A stretch of 64,000 nucleotides of DNA from NCBI RefSeq assembly GCF_023650515.1, contig NZ_CP096016.1, positions 1,884,001 to 1,948,000 on the forward strand. The letters run 5' to 3'. Source of the stretch: Alkalimarinus coralli. Lineage in GTDB: Bacteria > Pseudomonadota > Gammaproteobacteria > Pseudomonadales > Oleiphilaceae. The translations under genes and the position numbers were made by a program. The notes beneath the pieces are model-generated. The model ran no database searches. It was not told the origin of the DNA and worked only from the letters and a program-made list of their open reading frames with translations. Shown here piece by piece: positions 27,834 through 39,989 of this stretch. Positions within the stretch are counted from its first letter, which is position 1; every line of letters starts with the position of its first letter.

Positions 27834-29216
27834 CTATGAGTACCGCTTATTATGGCTTAGCCTGTTTTGTTCCCTTAGCCAGCTTAGCTTGTCCGATATT
27901 TTCTTTTCCATGCCGCGCTCTGTAGGGTTGTAATATGTAGTTCCGCTCATTTCCTGAGGGAAGTAATCTTCTCCGGCGGCAAACGCATTGGGTTCGTCGT
28001 GAGCGTAACGGTATTCCTCTCCAAACCCAAGCTCTTTCATCAATTTAGTCGGTGCATTCCGCAAGTGTTCTGGAACGTCATAGGCAGGCGACGATTTCAC
28101 ATCAGCTTTGCATTGATTATAAGCACTATAAACCGCATTGCTTTTTGCTGCTACTGCAAGATAGATGATTGCTTGGGCTATCGTCAGCTCTCCTTCCGGT
28201 GCCCCTAGCCTTTGTTGGGTGTCCCAGGCATTCAGTGCTATTTGAAGCGCCCTTGGGTCTGCGTTGCCTATATCTTCGCTCGCCATTCTAACGACTCTAC
28301 GCGCTACATACAGTGGGTCACAACCGCCATCAATCATTCTTATGTACCAATACAACGCGCCATCTGGGTCTGAACCGCGAACAGATTTATGCAAGGCAGA
28401 TATCTGTTCGTAAAAGATATCTCCCCCTTTATCAAACTGTTTCAAGCTGGACTGCATCACCTCCTGTAAGACAGGCTTGGTAATGCGTTTTTCCCCATCT
28501 GATTCCTCTGCTAAATCTGAAGCAATTTCGAGAATATTAAGCGTTTTTCTTGCATCGCCATCCGCGCTCATGGCAATAAGCTCTACTAACTCAGGAGCAA
28601 TTTTTATATTTTCATGAACAAGCCCACGCGCATCGCTAAGGGAGTTGTTGATCAACCCTGACAATGACTCAACCGAAAGTTTTTTTAGCGTGTATACGCG
28701 AGCACGAGACAACAGTGCATTGTTGAGCTCAAATGATGGGTTTTCCGTTGTGGCCCCGATGAAAATAACGGTGCCATCTTCTACAAAGGGTAAAAACGCA
28801 TCCTGCTGGGTTTTGTTAAAGCGGTGTATTTCATCAACAAACAAAATAGTATCTTTTCCCGATACAGCTCTCTGATGCTTAGCTTGTTCTATAGAGGCCC
28901 GGATATCCTTAACGCCGCTTAAAACAGCAGAAATGCTCTCAAAGTTAGCATCGCAGCAGTCTGCTAACAGGCGCGCGAAACTGGTTTTGCCAACACCAGG
29001 AGGGCCCCATAAAATCATAGAGTGCAGCACACCCTTTTCAACGGCGACTCTTAACGGCTTATTTGCACCAAGTATATGATCCTGACCGATATATTCATCC
29101 AGATTTCTGGGCCGCATCCGTGAAGCTAAAGGCTGATACTGATTTAAAGAGCCTCGTTCCTGTTTTTTGGGGACAGGGTGCTCTCCCTCAAATAAGTCGC
29201 CTGAAGCAGAACACAT
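27834..29216 (-). CDS. rarA: Replication-associated recombination protein A (AAA+ ATPase)
   Basis: 460 residues, MgsA/WRNIP1 family, acting at stalled replication forks. Walker A GPPGVGKT is at residues 71-78, Walker B is in [10 protein letters not shown], and sensor 1 is in [11 protein letters not shown]. The C-terminal tetramerisation region contains [26 protein letters not shown]. The first 25 residues are a variable extension. The ATG overlaps the lolA stop in TAATG, which implies translational coupling to lolA. Confidence 0.95.
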   Translation of the reverse strand: MCSASGDLFEGEHPVPKKQERGSLNQYQPLASRMRPRNLDEYIGQDHILGANKPLRVAVEKGVLHSMILWGPPGVGKTSFARLLADCCDANFESISAVLSGVKDIRASIEQAKHQRAVSGKDTILFVDEIHRFNKTQQDAFLPFVEDGTVIFIGATTENPSFELNNALLSRARVYTLKKLSVESLSGLINNSLSDARGLVHENIKIAPELVELIAMSADGDARKTLNILEIASDLAEESDGEKRITKPVLQEVMQSSLKQFDKGGDIFYEQISALHKSVRGSDPDGALYWYIRMIDGGCDPLYVARRVVRMASEDIGNADPRALQIALNAWDTQQRLGAPEGELTIAQAIIYLAVAAKSNAVYSAYNQCKADVKSSPAYDVPEHLRNAPTKLMKELGFGEEYRYAHDEPNAFAAGEDYFPQEMSGTTYYNPTERGMEKKISDKLSWLREQNRLSHNKRYS

Positions 29217-29872
29217 TACTGAGTTAACTCACGGATAATGTCTGTACCCTCTGGTATAACAAACTCAAACTGTTTGTCAGACAGGCCTGTATTGATTTTT
29301 GCGTCATTAAAACCAATAGTGCTCTTCTGCCCAAGCGAATCTGTAAGCCGCATCTCAACCAATATATCTTTATCAAATCTCAACCGTAGAGACTCAAACA
29401 GCGAGTCAGCACCTTTGGGCATAAGCACATATTGATCGACTGTGTTGTCCCACTGTTTATGGTGAACCAGGTAACTCTCCCCCAGCTTTTTGACATCACC
29501 GCTAAACAATAAGGCCGGTGTATTTGATACTTGCTCAGACACGGGCTGAACCGTGGCCTGCTCAAGATCCGGGTCGTAAACGATAATATGCTGGCCGTCT
29601 GATACAATCACTTGCTCCAAAGGGGGCTCTGTATGCCAGTAGAACAATCCTGGACGCTTTGCCTTTAACACTCCGCGACTCTCTTGCACAGAAGCACCCG
29701 CCTTATCAACCACAAACTGAACAAAGTCAGCTTCAATGGATTGCAGTTTCTCAAGTCTCTGAATCAGAGAGGCTGTGGCTTCGCTGGCGGACACAGTGCC
29801 AGACGTAGAAAGCGTGATAACCAATAACGCTCTAAATAACCGACTGAAGAAGGGTGTTCTGTTTATATTCAT
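29216..29872 (-). CDS. lolA: Outer-membrane lipoprotein carrier protein LolA
   Basis: 218 residues with a signal peptide to about residue 30 ([17 protein letters not shown]). It is a periplasmic chaperone that carries lipoproteins from LolCDE to LolB. Family features are [25 protein letters not shown] and [18 protein letters not shown]. The ATG is at 29872, 18 bases after ftsK. It overlaps rarA by one base. Confidence 0.95.
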   Translation of the reverse strand: MNINRTPFFSRLFRALLVITLSTSGTVSASEATASLIQRLEKLQSIEADFVQFVVDKAGASVQESRGVLKAKRPGLFYWHTEPPLEQVIVSDGQHIIVYDPDLEQATVQPVSEQVSNTPALLFSGDVKKLGESYLVHHKQWDNTVDQYVLMPKGADSLFESLRLRFDKDILVEMRLTDSLGQKSTIGFNDAKINTGLSDKQFEFVIPEGTDIIRELTQ

Positions 29873-29890
29873 ATGTGACTGTTTCCTTTA

Positions 29891-32476
29891 TTAGTCCTTG
29901 GGAGGAGGGGGTGCAAGCACTTCTCTTGCGCCGTTATGGCCCGCCTCGCTCACGACGCCGGCTGCCTCCATCGCTTCAACAAGATTAGCCGCTCGGTTAT
30001 AGCCAATTTTAAGTTTGCGCTGAACAGACGAAATGGACGCACGCCTGGTCTCTGTAACAAACGCGACCGCCTCATCAAATAGTGCATCCTGTTCGTTATC
30101 ACCTGAGCTTTCTCCCGACAACCCCGGGATGGGTTCAGATGTATCGCCACCAGTTAGTATTTCCTCAAGATAATCGGGCTCACCGCGCTGTTTCCAGTCA
30201 TTGACCGTGCGATGCACCTCATCATCTGACACAAACGCACCATGAACTCGAATAGGCATACCCGTACCCGGAGGCATATAAAGCATATCCCCGTGACCCA
30301 GCAGTTGTTCTGCCCCACCCTGGTCAAGAATAGTACGAGAATCTATTCTTGAGGATACCTGAAAAGCGATTCGAGTCGGCACGTTTGCCTTGATAAGCCC
30401 CGTGATAACATCGACCGATGGGCGTTGCGTAGCCAAGATCAAATGGATACCCGCTGCTCGCGCTTTTTGAGCAATTCGAGCGATAAGCTCTTCAACTTTT
30501 TTGCCGACGATCATCATCATATCGGCAAACTCGTCAACAACCACAACAACACAGGGCAAGGTTGTTAGTTCGGGCCTATCTTCTTCGCCGTTTTGTAAAT
30601 GCTCATCGGGCTTCCAAAGCGGATCTTTAATCGGTTCCCCTGATTCAATCCCGTCTTTAACTTTACGGTTATATCCTCCCAGGTTACGCACCCCCAATGC
30701 AGCCATAAGGCGATAACGGCGTTCCATCTCTGCAACACACCAACGAAGGGAGTTAGCGGCTTCCTTCATATCTGTAACGACAGGCGTTAACAGATGCGGT
30801 ATACCATCGTATATCGAAAGCTCAAGCATTTTGGGGTCAATCATGATCAACCTGACTTCATCAGGTGTCGACTTATAAAGCATGCTCAACAGCATTGCAT
30901 TAACACCAACAGACTTACCCGACCCTGTTGTACCTGCAACCAGAAGGTGAGGCATTTTTGCGAGATCAACAACAACCGGGTCACCAGCTATGTCATTGCC
31001 AAGCGCCAGCGTTAACGGTGACTCCGAGTCATCAAAGCCTTTTGTCGACAATACCTCACTGAAACGAACCATCTGACGTTTCTCGTTCGGTATCTCAATA
31101 CCCACAACCGACTTGCCAGGAATAACCTCGACCACCCTCACACTCAATACCGCTAATGAACGCGCCAGGTCTTTGGCCAGATTTGAAATTCGGCTCACCT
31201 TTACACCTGCAGCAGGTTGAATTTCAAACCTTGTAATAACAGGGCCTGGATTAACTTCTACAACTTCAACCGAAACACCAAAGTCAGACAGTTTTTCTTC
31301 AAGCAATCGAGACAAATGCTCCAAGGCATCAGTTGAATAGCCAGCTTCTTTGACCTTTTCGGGTGGATCCAGCAGAGTAATGGGAGGCAACCTTCCGGCC
31401 TCAAAAGCAAACAGCGATCCTTGTTTTTCCTTCGCCATTCGTTTGCTCTCGGATGAACTGCTTTTCTTAAGAAAAGGAGAGATTTTTAGGCCTTTACCTT
31501 TTTTATTTTCGCCCCCCTCAACCTGACTTTCTCCTGAGGCTGGTGAACGCGCTTGAGTTTGATTTGTGGCTGGAGAACCAATCACGGGGTCTACCCGGCC
31601 AGAACGTCCTGCTTCAGGCTCGCTCCTGGATACACCCTCTTCTTTTCGGCGCTGTACTTTATTCTTTATTTTCCCGAGTAACGTCTTTGATTCGCCGTTG
31701 TGATCAGTATCAGTTACCTTATCGACTTCAGTTATCTTATCAACTAACAAAGGCGGTTCAGCAAGTTGACGTGTTAGTTTTTCTTCAGAAGCATTTGTTT
31801 TTTCAGTTTTGCGTCGCTGAGCAGTCTCTGCTCTTTGCGCCACTTTCTCCTTTAACAGCCTACACCATACGGCGACCTTACCGCCCAGCTGGATAGTTTT
31901 TTCACCGATATAGTCCATCAACTTAAGCCACGAAAGGCCTGTAAATATCGTAATCGAGAAAAGGAAAATGGCTACAAGTAGCAAACTGCTACCTGACAGG
32001 TTAAACGCAGACAACATACTGGAGGATATTTCGTGCCCGAGAACGCCCCCTGAAGATATCGGGAGCCCTGCGATGGAGTAAATTGCAAGCAATCCAGTCG
32101 CACTGATGAGCACTAACACAAACCCCATAAAGCGGACTAAAAAAAGAGGCCAATGAAATTCCATTTTTTTATGCCTATTGTGAAAAATAAGCCAGGCCTT
32201 ATAGGAGATAAGCAGAGGAAATAAATAAGCGACATAACCGAAAAAATAGAATAGAACGTTCGCGAACCATGCCCCCGTGCGGCCTGCGTAATTAGTCGCA
32301 ACCAAATTATGGCCGGTGTTGGCCCAGCCTGGATCTTCCGGGTTATAGGAGAAAAGCGCCATAAAAAGGTAAACGCATAACGCAACAAGCCCTATCAAAG
32401 CGCCTTCTCTAAAGCCCTGAGAAACGTACGCCTGAAACCGACCTTGTTTGTCTACTTTTGATTCTGTTTCTTTCAT
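29891..32476 (-). CDS. ftsK: DNA translocase FtsK
   Basis: 861 residues from ATG 32476. Four to five N-terminal membrane helices fall within residues 25-185, with a charged linker to about 360. The motor domain has Walker A GTTGSGKS at about 510 and Walker B in [11 protein letters not shown]. The C-terminal gamma winged helix (about 795-855, [20 protein letters not shown]) reads polar DNA motifs. It coordinates chromosome dimer resolution and division at the septum. A TTG at 32503 could add nine residues; neither start has a good ribosome binding site, so the ATG is preferred. The linker is much shorter than in E. coli FtsK. Confidence 0.96.
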   Translation of the reverse strand: MKETESKVDKQGRFQAYVSQGFREGALIGLVALCVYLFMALFSYNPEDPGWANTGHNLVATNYAGRTGAWFANVLFYFFGYVAYLFPLLISYKAWLIFHNRHKKMEFHWPLFLVRFMGFVLVLISATGLLAIYSIAGLPISSGGVLGHEISSSMLSAFNLSGSSLLLVAIFLFSITIFTGLSWLKLMDYIGEKTIQLGGKVAVWCRLLKEKVAQRAETAQRRKTEKTNASEEKLTRQLAEPPLLVDKITEVDKVTDTDHNGESKTLLGKIKNKVQRRKEEGVSRSEPEAGRSGRVDPVIGSPATNQTQARSPASGESQVEGGENKKGKGLKISPFLKKSSSSESKRMAKEKQGSLFAFEAGRLPPITLLDPPEKVKEAGYSTDALEHLSRLLEEKLSDFGVSVEVVEVNPGPVITRFEIQPAAGVKVSRISNLAKDLARSLAVLSVRVVEVIPGKSVVGIEIPNEKRQMVRFSEVLSTKGFDDSESPLTLALGNDIAGDPVVVDLAKMPHLLVAGTTGSGKSVGVNAMLLSMLYKSTPDEVRLIMIDPKMLELSIYDGIPHLLTPVVTDMKEAANSLRWCVAEMERRYRLMAALGVRNLGGYNRKVKDGIESGEPIKDPLWKPDEHLQNGEEDRPELTTLPCVVVVVDEFADMMMIVGKKVEELIARIAQKARAAGIHLILATQRPSVDVITGLIKANVPTRIAFQVSSRIDSRTILDQGGAEQLLGHGDMLYMPPGTGMPIRVHGAFVSDDEVHRTVNDWKQRGEPDYLEEILTGGDTSEPIPGLSGESSGDNEQDALFDEAVAFVTETRRASISSVQRKLKIGYNRAANLVEAMEAAGVVSEAGHNGAREVLAPPPPKD

Positions 32477-32608
32477 AGTGCGTGGGGGTTTATTCAAATA
32501 CAAAGAGAAAGTGTATCGTTTCTAAAGCGCTAAATCACCTGCGTGGTTCAACAATTGAAAAGATAAACTAAGGATGACGCAGAGCAATAGAATTATTCTG
32601 AAGAAACT

Positions 32609-32633
32609 GCGCTATATATATGAAATATAGCGC
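32609..32633. terminator. Stem-loop downstream of metZ
   Basis: GCGCTATAT and ATATAGCGC form a perfect 9-base stem with a 7-base loop, 33 bases after the metZ stop on the minus strand. Only AGTTTCTT follows, so termination efficiency is uncertain. It separates the long biosynthetic run from ftsK. Confidence 0.45.
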
Positions 32634-32665
32634 GATTCACACCATTATGCGAACTTAACATTCTG

Positions 32666-33892
32666 TTAACTTAGGCCTGCTGCGACAAAGCCTAGCTGTA
32701 GATCCTTTTTTATATCCTCTACAGATTCCAAGCCAACAGAGACTCTGATAAGGTTATCTGTTATACCACTGCGCATCTTGCTTTCGTCAGATAAGCGCCC
32801 ATGTGTCGTTGTTGCGGGATGGGTTATCGTTGACTTGGTATCGCCAAGGTTAGCGGTAATAGACAAAAACTGTGTTCCATCTATAAACTTCCAAGCCTCT
32901 TCCTTTCCGCCTTTTATTCTAAACGATAAAACACCACCAAAGCCGCTCTGTTGCTGTTTTGCCAATTCATGTTGGGCATGCGTTTCAAGCCCTGTGTAAA
33001 AGACAGCTTCAACTGACGCCTTAGAACTTAGCCACTTGGCGATATCTAGCGCGCTTTCACTATGAGCTTTCATCCTTAAACACAGTGTCTCTAGCCCCTT
33101 CAGGAAAACCCATGCATTAAAAGGGCTCATTGTTGGGCCTGCTGAACGTAGAAAGCCAAAGACTTCTTCCATTTGCTGATTTTTGCCAACAACAACACCG
33201 CCTACACAGCGCCCCTGCCCATCAAGATACTTTGTAGCGGAGTGGATAACAATATCAGCGCCTAACAACAAAGGCCGTTGGAGTGCAGGCGTACAAAAGC
33301 AGTTGTCAACGACCAACAACGCATCGTGCTCGTGTGCGATACCGGCTAACAGCGTTATATCGGCAATTTCACACAACGGGTTCGAAGGCGTTTCAAGAAA
33401 TAACATGCGAGTGTTATCTCCAACAGCACTGCGCCACTGGTCCATATCCGTCAAATCAACAAATGTTGTCTCAATGCCGAACTTCGCCATATATTTTTCG
33501 AAAAACACGTTAGTCGTTCCGAACACACTTCTGGAACAAACAACATGGTCTCCTTGTTGCAGCAATGCCATGCAAGTACTTAAGATAGCAGCCATACCAG
33601 AAGCCGTTGCGACTGCTCGCTCTCCACATTCCATTGCGGCAATCCGCTCTTCAAACATCTGGACTGTAGGGTTGGTAAATCTGGAATAAATATTCCCTTC
33701 AGCCTCACCACTGAATCGAGCCGCCGCTTCTGCCGCGCTATTAAATACGAAGCTAGACGTTGGAAAAATCGCTTCACTATGCTCTAGCTCGTGAGTGCGA
33801 TGAACCCCTGCCCTTACAGCAATAGTTTCCAACTCAGCCCCGCTGATATCTGCAACAGGGATCGGACTGTCATTTTTTACGCTATTGGCCAT
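32666..33892 (-). CDS. metZ: O-succinylhomoserine sulfhydrylase
   Basis: 408 residues, Cys/Met metabolism PLP-dependent family. It forms homocysteine from O-succinylhomoserine and sulfide, a direct-sulfhydrylation route to methionine known in Pseudomonas. The PLP lysine is in HSATKYLDGQGR; other family motifs are YSRFTNPT and SGMAAI. The neighbour purF is only five bases upstream, the same purF-metZ order as in Pseudomonas, which supports metZ over cystathionine gamma-synthase. Confidence 0.92.
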   Translation of the reverse strand: MANSVKNDSPIPVADISGAELETIAVRAGVHRTHELEHSEAIFPTSSFVFNSAAEAAARFSGEAEGNIYSRFTNPTVQMFEERIAAMECGERAVATASGMAAILSTCMALLQQGDHVVCSRSVFGTTNVFFEKYMAKFGIETTFVDLTDMDQWRSAVGDNTRMLFLETPSNPLCEIADITLLAGIAHEHDALLVVDNCFCTPALQRPLLLGADIVIHSATKYLDGQGRCVGGVVVGKNQQMEEVFGFLRSAGPTMSPFNAWVFLKGLETLCLRMKAHSESALDIAKWLSSKASVEAVFYTGLETHAQHELAKQQQSGFGGVLSFRIKGGKEEAWKFIDGTQFLSITANLGDTKSTITHPATTTHGRLSDESKMRSGITDNLIRVSVGLESVEDIKKDLQLGFVAAGLS

Positions 33893-33897
33893 AATAA

Positions 33898-35418
33898 TTA
33901 GTCGTTGTTATGAAGATCGATAACAGCATTGTCATCATCAAATTCTTTGTTCTTTTTGCGTTTGCTACTTTCTTTACGCGCCAACTCAAGCTTCTCGAGA
34001 TACTCAGGAGTAATTTCGCCCGTTATGTAGTCACCATTAAATACAGAACAATCAAACCTTTCTATGGCGGCATTGCCTTCTTTAGCGCACTCAATGAGAT
34101 CATCAAGATCCTGATAGATCAGCCAGTCTGCACCAATTAACGCTTGAACTTCCTCTACTGTGCGCTCATGAGCAATCAGCTCGCTGGCGGCTGGCATATC
34201 AATACCATATACATTCGGATGGCGTACTTCAGGAGCCGCTGATGCAAAGTACACTTTATTGGCCCCTGCATCCCGCGCCATTTGCACAATTTCCTTACAC
34301 GTAGTCCCCCTAACAATTGAGTCATCTACCAACAGGACATTCTTTCCTTTAAACTCAAGTTCGATTGGGTTCAATTTTTGACGAACAGACTTTTTGCGCT
34401 GACTTTGACCCGGCATGATAAAGGTACGACCAATATACCGGTTTTTGATAAAGCCTTCTCTAAACTTGACCCCTAGCCTGTATGCCATTTGCATCGCCGA
34501 GGTTCGACTAGTATCGGGAATGGGCATCACGACATCAATGTCATTGTCAGGACACTCTCTCATCATCTTTTCAGCTAGCTTCTCACCCATTCGAAGCCTG
34601 GCCTTATAAACCGAAACACCATCAATGATAGAGTCTGGCCGCGCAAAGTAGACATGTTCAAAAATACAAGGGTTCAACCGGGGCGACTCTGCACACTGCT
34701 CACTATATAACTGCCCATCAGTTTCAATATAAATTGCTTCCCCAGGGTCAATATCTCTAACCAACGTAAAGCCTTCCGCACTCAGCGCAACACTTTCAGA
34801 GGCAATCATATACTCAGTACCCTGCTCTGTTTCTCTCTTTCCATAGCAAACAGGCCGAATACCATGAGGGTCTCTGAACGCAACGATACCGTAACCGGTA
34901 ACCATTGCAATGACAGCGTAAGCCCCTTTGCAGCGTTTATGAACCGCTTTAACCGCTTCAAAAATTTCTACCTGGGTTGGTACCAATTTGCCTTGCTTTT
35001 GCAGTTCGTGAGCAAACACATTAAGCAATACTTCGGAGTCAGAATTTGTATTGATATGCCTTAAGTCAGAACGAAGCAGCCCTTCTGCAAGTTCTAGCGT
35101 GTTGGTGAGATTGCCATTGTGCGCAAGTGTAATCCCATAAGGAGAGTTAACATAAAACGGCTGGGCTTCTGCGGAACTGGAAGAGCCTGCTGTAGGGTAT
35201 CGCACATGGCCAATCCCTACATTACCCACCAACCTTCGCATATGCCTGGTTCGAAATACATCTTTTACCAGGCCATTGTCTTTTCTGAGAAAAAAGCGAT
35301 CATCCTGATAAGTTACAATACCCGCGGCGTCCTGTCCCCGATGTTGTAAAACCGTCAGTGCATCATAAAGCATCTGGTTAACATTGGTTTTTCCAACAAT
35401 TCCTACAATACCGCACAT
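33898..35418 (-). CDS. purF: Amidophosphoribosyltransferase
   Basis: 506 residues; E. coli PurF has 505. It makes phosphoribosylamine from PRPP and glutamine, the first committed purine step. Cys2 in MCGIVGIVG is the N-terminal glutaminase nucleophile after Met removal. The PRPP-binding loop is [13 protein letters not shown]. The C-terminal 20 residues are Lys/Asp-rich. GAGG precedes ATG 35418. It follows cvpA by 123 bases and precedes metZ by five. Confidence 0.97.
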   Translation of the reverse strand: MCGIVGIVGKTNVNQMLYDALTVLQHRGQDAAGIVTYQDDRFFLRKDNGLVKDVFRTRHMRRLVGNVGIGHVRYPTAGSSSSAEAQPFYVNSPYGITLAHNGNLTNTLELAEGLLRSDLRHINTNSDSEVLLNVFAHELQKQGKLVPTQVEIFEAVKAVHKRCKGAYAVIAMVTGYGIVAFRDPHGIRPVCYGKRETEQGTEYMIASESVALSAEGFTLVRDIDPGEAIYIETDGQLYSEQCAESPRLNPCIFEHVYFARPDSIIDGVSVYKARLRMGEKLAEKMMRECPDNDIDVVMPIPDTSRTSAMQMAYRLGVKFREGFIKNRYIGRTFIMPGQSQRKKSVRQKLNPIELEFKGKNVLLVDDSIVRGTTCKEIVQMARDAGANKVYFASAAPEVRHPNVYGIDMPAASELIAHERTVEEVQALIGADWLIYQDLDDLIECAKEGNAAIERFDCSVFNGDYITGEITPEYLEKLELARKESSKRKKNKEFDDDNAVIDLHNND

Positions 35419-35541
35419 TAAAGCTACCTCACTTGGGCATAAACAAGATATTAAGTAAATCTTAACAGGTTTTAGGTAATAATTATGTCAACAAAACGAA
35501 CACAATATTATAATCGATTCCACAAATTATATTCTTACCCA

Positions 35542-36030
35542 TTAACTCATAAATACTGAGAATTGATCCTCGAAGACTGTCCGAGACCATTGCTCCAATA
35601 CCTGGAGCTTAGTAATCATCACTGATTGCTGCCACCACGAATCTTCAACGACAGGTGTAACACGTAACAGTGCTATCGTAACAATAACGATTATTAACCC
35701 TCTAGCCACACCAAATATAACCCCTAACAGCCGATCTGTAGTAGACAAGCCTGTAATCTTTATCAGCAGTCCAATAAGATTATTGATAATGGCACCAACT
35801 ATTAGCGTTCCAATGAACAATATCGCAAAAGCGGCAACCGCTCTAAGAACAACGGTATCTATCAGATCAATTAGAAGTGTCTGCAAATTTGGGTTGAATG
35901 TACGCGCAATAATGAAGGCGGCAACCCAGGTAACGAGAGATAAGGCTTCTTTAACAAAGCCTCGTTTGAGGCTAAAAAGGCTGGATAATACAATGATCGA
36001 CAATATAGACCAGTCTGCCCAATTCAACAT
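35542..36030 (-). CDS. cvpA: CvpA family membrane protein
   Basis: 162 residues with four predicted membrane helices (about residues 5-20, 28-47, 62-85 and 100-122). The family was named for colicin V production in E. coli; its members affect envelope behaviour and biofilm, but the molecular role is unsettled. The cvpA-purF pairing seen here is highly conserved. The ATG is at 36030. Confidence 0.92.
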   Translation of the reverse strand: MLNWADWSILSIIVLSSLFSLKRGFVKEALSLVTWVAAFIIARTFNPNLQTLLIDLIDTVVLRAVAAFAILFIGTLIVGAIINNLIGLLIKITGLSTTDRLLGVIFGVARGLIIVIVTIALLRVTPVVEDSWWQQSVMITKLQVLEQWSRTVFEDQFSVFMS

Positions 36031-36134
36031 ATAGATAATTCATCTAGGAACGATTTTAATGGCGCGCATTCTACCAAAGAAAAATTCACTTAACCAATGA
36101 CAATCTAAACTACTTACCCAATCTTACGTCACGG

Positions 36135-36812
36135 TTACTTGAAATGAACAACTAAACTATTTAGCTTAAACTGTTTATCTAGCTGTTTCTTGATTTTGTC
36201 TGCATACCCCTTATCGGCATAAGGGCCACTAAACACGCGAACCATTTCTGTTCCATCTCGATCGATTTTTTTTGTGTGCCCGTCAAACCCTTTTTTACGG
36301 AGGGTATCACGAAGAGCATACGCATTCTTATGATTGCCAAATGTACCCAGCTGCACCATCCATACATCACTAAGCTCTTTTTCTTTAAACACAGGCTTGG
36401 GTTTATTGCTGGTAATGACTGGCGATTTTTGCTGAGTTTGGGTGTTATCACTCGATTTAGGGGCAGCCTCTGTTAAATCTGCCTCTGTAGATAGCAGGCC
36501 AGTTTCAGGCTTACTGCTCACAACATCAGGCTTTGTGTTTGCAGCCTGGCTTCCGCTTTCATTTTCTGATGACACAACAGAAGAGTCTTCCACCGCTACA
36601 GCAACAGAATCACCCTCAGAGGGCTCAACGATTTTAAAACTCGGCTTCTGAGGCGTCTTTAATGTAATAACAGGCAGCTCAGGCTGCACGGGTATCGGTA
36701 TTAGTTGCGTTTTTGTTTTCTGGTGCGGCTTATCAAAAATCATTGGCAGAAATATAACAGCAAGTGACACTATGACCAGCGCACCAACGACTCTTTGCTT
36801 TAATCCATCCAT
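36135..36812 (-). CDS. dedD: SPOR-domain protein, DedD-like
   Basis: 225 residues. A short cytosolic start (MDGLKQR) is followed by a membrane helix at about 8-27, a Ser/Thr/Lys-rich periplasmic linker to about 145, and a C-terminal SPOR domain (about 148-225, WMVQLGTFGNHKNAYALRD). SPOR domains bind denuded glycan strands at the division septum. The position between folC and cvpA matches E. coli dedD. ATG 36812 with AAAGAGA upstream is preferred over a TTG at 36842. Confidence 0.88.
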   Translation of the reverse strand: MDGLKQRVVGALVIVSLAVIFLPMIFDKPHQKTKTQLIPIPVQPELPVITLKTPQKPSFKIVEPSEGDSVAVAVEDSSVVSSENESGSQAANTKPDVVSSKPETGLLSTEADLTEAAPKSSDNTQTQQKSPVITSNKPKPVFKEKELSDVWMVQLGTFGNHKNAYALRDTLRKKGFDGHTKKIDRDGTEMVRVFSGPYADKGYADKIKKQLDKQFKLNSLVVHFK

Positions 36813-36845
36813 ATTAATTCTCTTTAAATCTCTTATTCTCAAACA

Positions 36846-38159
36846 TTAGTGATCCAATAACTTAATATCAGATACAACATGAAAAGAGCCGAAGCAAATA
36901 ACAATACCATCATTTTCCTTTGCGGCGTTAACCGCATAATGAAACGCTTCTTTAATCTCGGCACTTTCAGTATAGTGTTGGCCACACTGAACCAGCGCGT
37001 TTGATATGTCAGAAAGATTCATTGCCCGAGAGAATGATAACGGGGCAATGAACCACTCATCAATCAGGCCGTCAATGCCTTCAACTATACCGCAAACATC
37101 CTTATCTGACAGCGCTGAAAACACAGCGTAAACAGGCCGCTGAGATTTAATGTCTGCCAACCGACGCGACAAAAATCTTGCCGCATGAGGGTTGTGACCA
37201 ACATCCAACAACACCAACGGGTCAGAGGCGTAGACTTCAAACCGGCCTGCAACAGAAAAGCCATCAAGGCCTTTCAAGCGATCATGGTCAACCCTAAAAC
37301 CTAAACATACCATTGCCTGGATAGCCGTTAAAATATTACTTTCAGGTAACAAGCTTCGGGGCATTTTTATACGGTTAACGCCGCCATCGCAATTAGAAAT
37401 ATATGCCTCTAAACGGCTATTATCGTCAGAAACACCAGATTGAAAAAGCCAGTTAAACGGTTCAGGCGTATCGGAAGCTCGTGACAAACCAAAGTCTTGT
37501 TGATAGATATACAGGGGTACATCTTTTGCTAACGCTTGCTGCACCACACTGGATGGAGGGTTATCTTCTCCATAAATTGCAGGAGTGTTCTTCCTGAATA
37601 TCCCCGCTTTTTCATAGCCAATACTTTCCCTGTTATCACCTAGCCACTCTGTATGATCGATATCGACTGAGGTAATAATCGCAAGATCCGCATCAACGAT
37701 GTTGACCGCATCAAGTCGACCTCCTAACCCAACTTCAAGAAGCACAACATCGAGCTTTTCACTCTCAAGACAGCTAATAGCACTGAGAGTACCAAATTCG
37801 AAGTAAGTTAGAGGGGTTCTGCCTCTAGCACACTCGACTTTCTCAAAGCTTTCAACCAGGCGCCGGTCATCGATTTGCACACCGTTAACTCGAACACGCT
37901 CATTATACGAAGTAATATGAGGGGAACTGTAAACCCCAACAGTTTTACCCGCATCCAGCAACAGCCGCTCAAGAGCTGCAATGGTTGAACCCTTGCCATT
38001 TGTACCCGCAACCACCACAACCTGGCTGGCAATACGCTCTATACCCAACGTTGAATAAACCGAGAGCGTCCGCTCAAGCCCCATCTCGATTTCAGAAGGG
38101 TGATTCTTTTCAATCCTTTCTAACCAGGCGTTAAGCGATTCTTTGTATGATTCACCCAT
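36846..38159 (-). CDS. folC: Dihydrofolate/folylpolyglutamate synthase
   Basis: 437 residues from ATG 38159. It adds glutamate to dihydropteroate and to folates. The ATP loop GTNGKGS is near residue 55. [14 protein letters not shown]-like sequence ([14 protein letters not shown]) and DHTEWLGD are Mur-ligase family features. The start [12 protein letters not shown] aligns with homologues and overlaps the end of accD by eight bases. An ATG at 38174 is possible but crowds a GAGG. Confidence 0.94.
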   Translation of the reverse strand: MGESYKESLNAWLERIEKNHPSEIEMGLERTLSVYSTLGIERIASQVVVVAGTNGKGSTIAALERLLLDAGKTVGVYSSPHITSYNERVRVNGVQIDDRRLVESFEKVECARGRTPLTYFEFGTLSAISCLESEKLDVVLLEVGLGGRLDAVNIVDADLAIITSVDIDHTEWLGDNRESIGYEKAGIFRKNTPAIYGEDNPPSSVVQQALAKDVPLYIYQQDFGLSRASDTPEPFNWLFQSGVSDDNSRLEAYISNCDGGVNRIKMPRSLLPESNILTAIQAMVCLGFRVDHDRLKGLDGFSVAGRFEVYASDPLVLLDVGHNPHAARFLSRRLADIKSQRPVYAVFSALSDKDVCGIVEGIDGLIDEWFIAPLSFSRAMNLSDISNALVQCGQHYTESAEIKEAFHYAVNAAKENDGIVICFGSFHVVSDIKLLDH

Positions 38160-39042
38160 TGTCGGACTCGCCATCCTCAGCAGGCATTGGGCATCCTACT
38201 AACTTTGACAATAGAGAGGCTAATCTTGGCCTCATATCATGCCGGGATACAATCATGTCTATTACACCATGCTCTAACAAGAACTCACTTCTCTGAAACC
38301 CTTCTGGTAACTTCTCCCTAACAGTCTGCTCTATCACTCTCGGCCCAGCAAAACCGATAAGTGCATTTGGTTCGGCAATATTTATATCACCCAACATAGC
38401 CAGGCTCGCAGAAACACCACCAAATACAGGGTCAGTCATAACGGAAATAAAAGGAATTCCCATTGACTTCATTTTCTCAAGCACAGCTGCAGTTTTTGCC
38501 ATTTGCATCAATGATGCTAAAGCCTCTTGCATTCGGGCTCCCCCACTCGCACTGAAACAAACCAGTGGGATTCTTTTTTCCATCGCGATATAAGCAGCTT
38601 GAGCAAACTTCTCACCCACTACAGCCCCCATTGAGCCACCTAAGAAGTTGAACTCAAAGGCGACTACAACGACGGGCAACTGCATAATCTCGCCCTGAAA
38701 ACACACCAATGCATCTTTTTCGTTTGTTATCTTTTGGTTGGCTAGCAAACGATCTTTATACTTTTTGCTGTCCTTGAATTTTAGCCTGTCACTGGGTGCC
38801 AGTTCTGCTGCGATCTCGGCTCTGTTGTTAGCATCCAGAAAAATATCAATTCTCTTTCTAGCCGTTAGACGCATGTGATGCTGGCACTTAGGACAAACAT
38901 CAAGGTTTTTTTCCAGTTCAGGGCGGTATAGCACACTTTCACATTTGGGGCACTTCTTCCACAACCCTTCAGGAACTGTAGTTCTTTGTGATGATTCAGA
39001 CCTAATAACACTGGGAACGATTTTATCGAGCCAGTTACTCAT
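38152..39042 (-). CDS. accD: Acetyl-CoA carboxylase carboxyltransferase subunit beta
   Basis: 296 residues; E. coli AccD has 304. With AccA it transfers CO2 from biotin to acetyl-CoA to make malonyl-CoA. The N-terminal zinc ribbon shows CPKC twice (about residues 31-53). The crotonase-like core includes [21 protein letters not shown] and [12 protein letters not shown]-like sequence. ATG 39042 with AGGAG upstream is preferred over an adjacent GTG at 39045. It overlaps folC by eight bases. Confidence 0.96.
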   Translation of the reverse strand: MSNWLDKIVPSVIRSESSQRTTVPEGLWKKCPKCESVLYRPELEKNLDVCPKCQHHMRLTARKRIDIFLDANNRAEIAAELAPSDRLKFKDSKKYKDRLLANQKITNEKDALVCFQGEIMQLPVVVVAFEFNFLGGSMGAVVGEKFAQAAYIAMEKRIPLVCFSASGGARMQEALASLMQMAKTAAVLEKMKSMGIPFISVMTDPVFGGVSASLAMLGDINIAEPNALIGFAGPRVIEQTVREKLPEGFQRSEFLLEHGVIDMIVSRHDMRPRLASLLSKLVGCPMPAEDGESDNG

Positions 39043-39119
39043 CACCCCACTCCTTTTGTATTAAATTTAGCAAAACCATCAGCTACACCCCCTCCAAAAT
39101 TGAGGGATCATTCAGAATC

Positions 39120-39145
39120 AAAAAAGTAAAAGAACCTATTTACTT
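39120..39145 (-). terminator. Weak intrinsic terminator after trpA
   Basis: On the minus strand AAGTAAA and TTTACTT form a 7-base stem with an 8-base loop, followed by TTTT, 16 bases after the trpA stop. The stem has a single G-C pair, so it is weak and may only partly separate trpFBA from accD. Confidence 0.4.
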
Positions 39146-39161
39146 TACTTGATGTTTCCAT

Positions 39162-39968
39162 TTATTGAGCATTCATTGCCTTACGCATTGACGATACGAT
39201 ACTGAATATTTTGGATTTAATTTGTTCGTGATCTCCGATATTGTCAGCGATAGTATTGACTAAAACACTACCCACAATAACGCCGTCTGCAACAGATGAC
39301 ACTGCTGCTGCGGATTCAGCATCCTTTATTCCAAACCCGACCCCGACCGGAATTTCACTTTTGCCTCGGATAACAGCAAGTTTCTCTGCAACACTGCTCA
39401 CATCCAGGCTTGCTGAACCGGTAACACCCTTAACTGAAACGTAATAAACATAGCCAGAACTGGCATCGCAAATGGTTTTTATACGGTCATCAGTAGTGGT
39501 AGGGGCAATAAGGTAAACAGAGTCCAGGTTATTGCTCTTCATCTCGACGAGCAGCTCATGCCCTTCTTCAGGCGGAAGGTCTACCACCAACACCCCATCA
39601 ACACCTACTTCGGCTGCAGAGGAAGCAAACTCTTTATAACCCATTTTTACGATAGGGTTGAGATATCCCATTAATACAACTGGAGTATCGCTGTTTGTAT
39701 TTCGAAATGCTTTTACCATCAATAAAATATCATCAAGCGAAACGTTATGCTCCAGCGCTCGCTCACAAGCCAACTGAATAACAGGGCCATCAGCCATCGG
39801 ATCAGAGAATGGTATACCAAGTTCAATAATGTCAGCCCCCGCACTTACAAGCTCGTGCATCAGCTCCACCGTCAACCCGGGCTCTGGATCCCCCCCTGTA
39901 ATATAGGGGATCAACGCACTTTTCCCGCCACGCTTTAACTGCTCCATCACAGCTTTAATTCGACTCAT
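39162..39968 (-). CDS. trpA: Tryptophan synthase alpha subunit
   Basis: 268 residues, the same length as E. coli TrpA. It cleaves indole-3-glycerol phosphate and passes indole to TrpB. Catalytic Glu is in [18 protein letters not shown] and catalytic Asp in [11 protein letters not shown]. The phosphate-binding loop is [11 protein letters not shown]. It begins 21 bases after trpB and ends 119 bases before accD. Confidence 0.97.
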   Translation of the reverse strand: MSRIKAVMEQLKRGGKSALIPYITGGDPEPGLTVELMHELVSAGADIIELGIPFSDPMADGPVIQLACERALEHNVSLDDILLMVKAFRNTNSDTPVVLMGYLNPIVKMGYKEFASSAAEVGVDGVLVVDLPPEEGHELLVEMKSNNLDSVYLIAPTTTDDRIKTICDASSGYVYYVSVKGVTGSASLDVSSVAEKLAVIRGKSEIPVGVGFGIKDAESAAAVSSVADGVIVGSVLVNTIADNIGDHEQIKSKIFSIVSSMRKAMNAQ

Positions 39969-39989
39969 CAGATAATCCCCAAATAAAAT

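Noticed and set aside
33183-33689. 168-codon plus-strand frame
   Set aside because: Antisense to metZ, no ribosome binding site, no recognisable domain.
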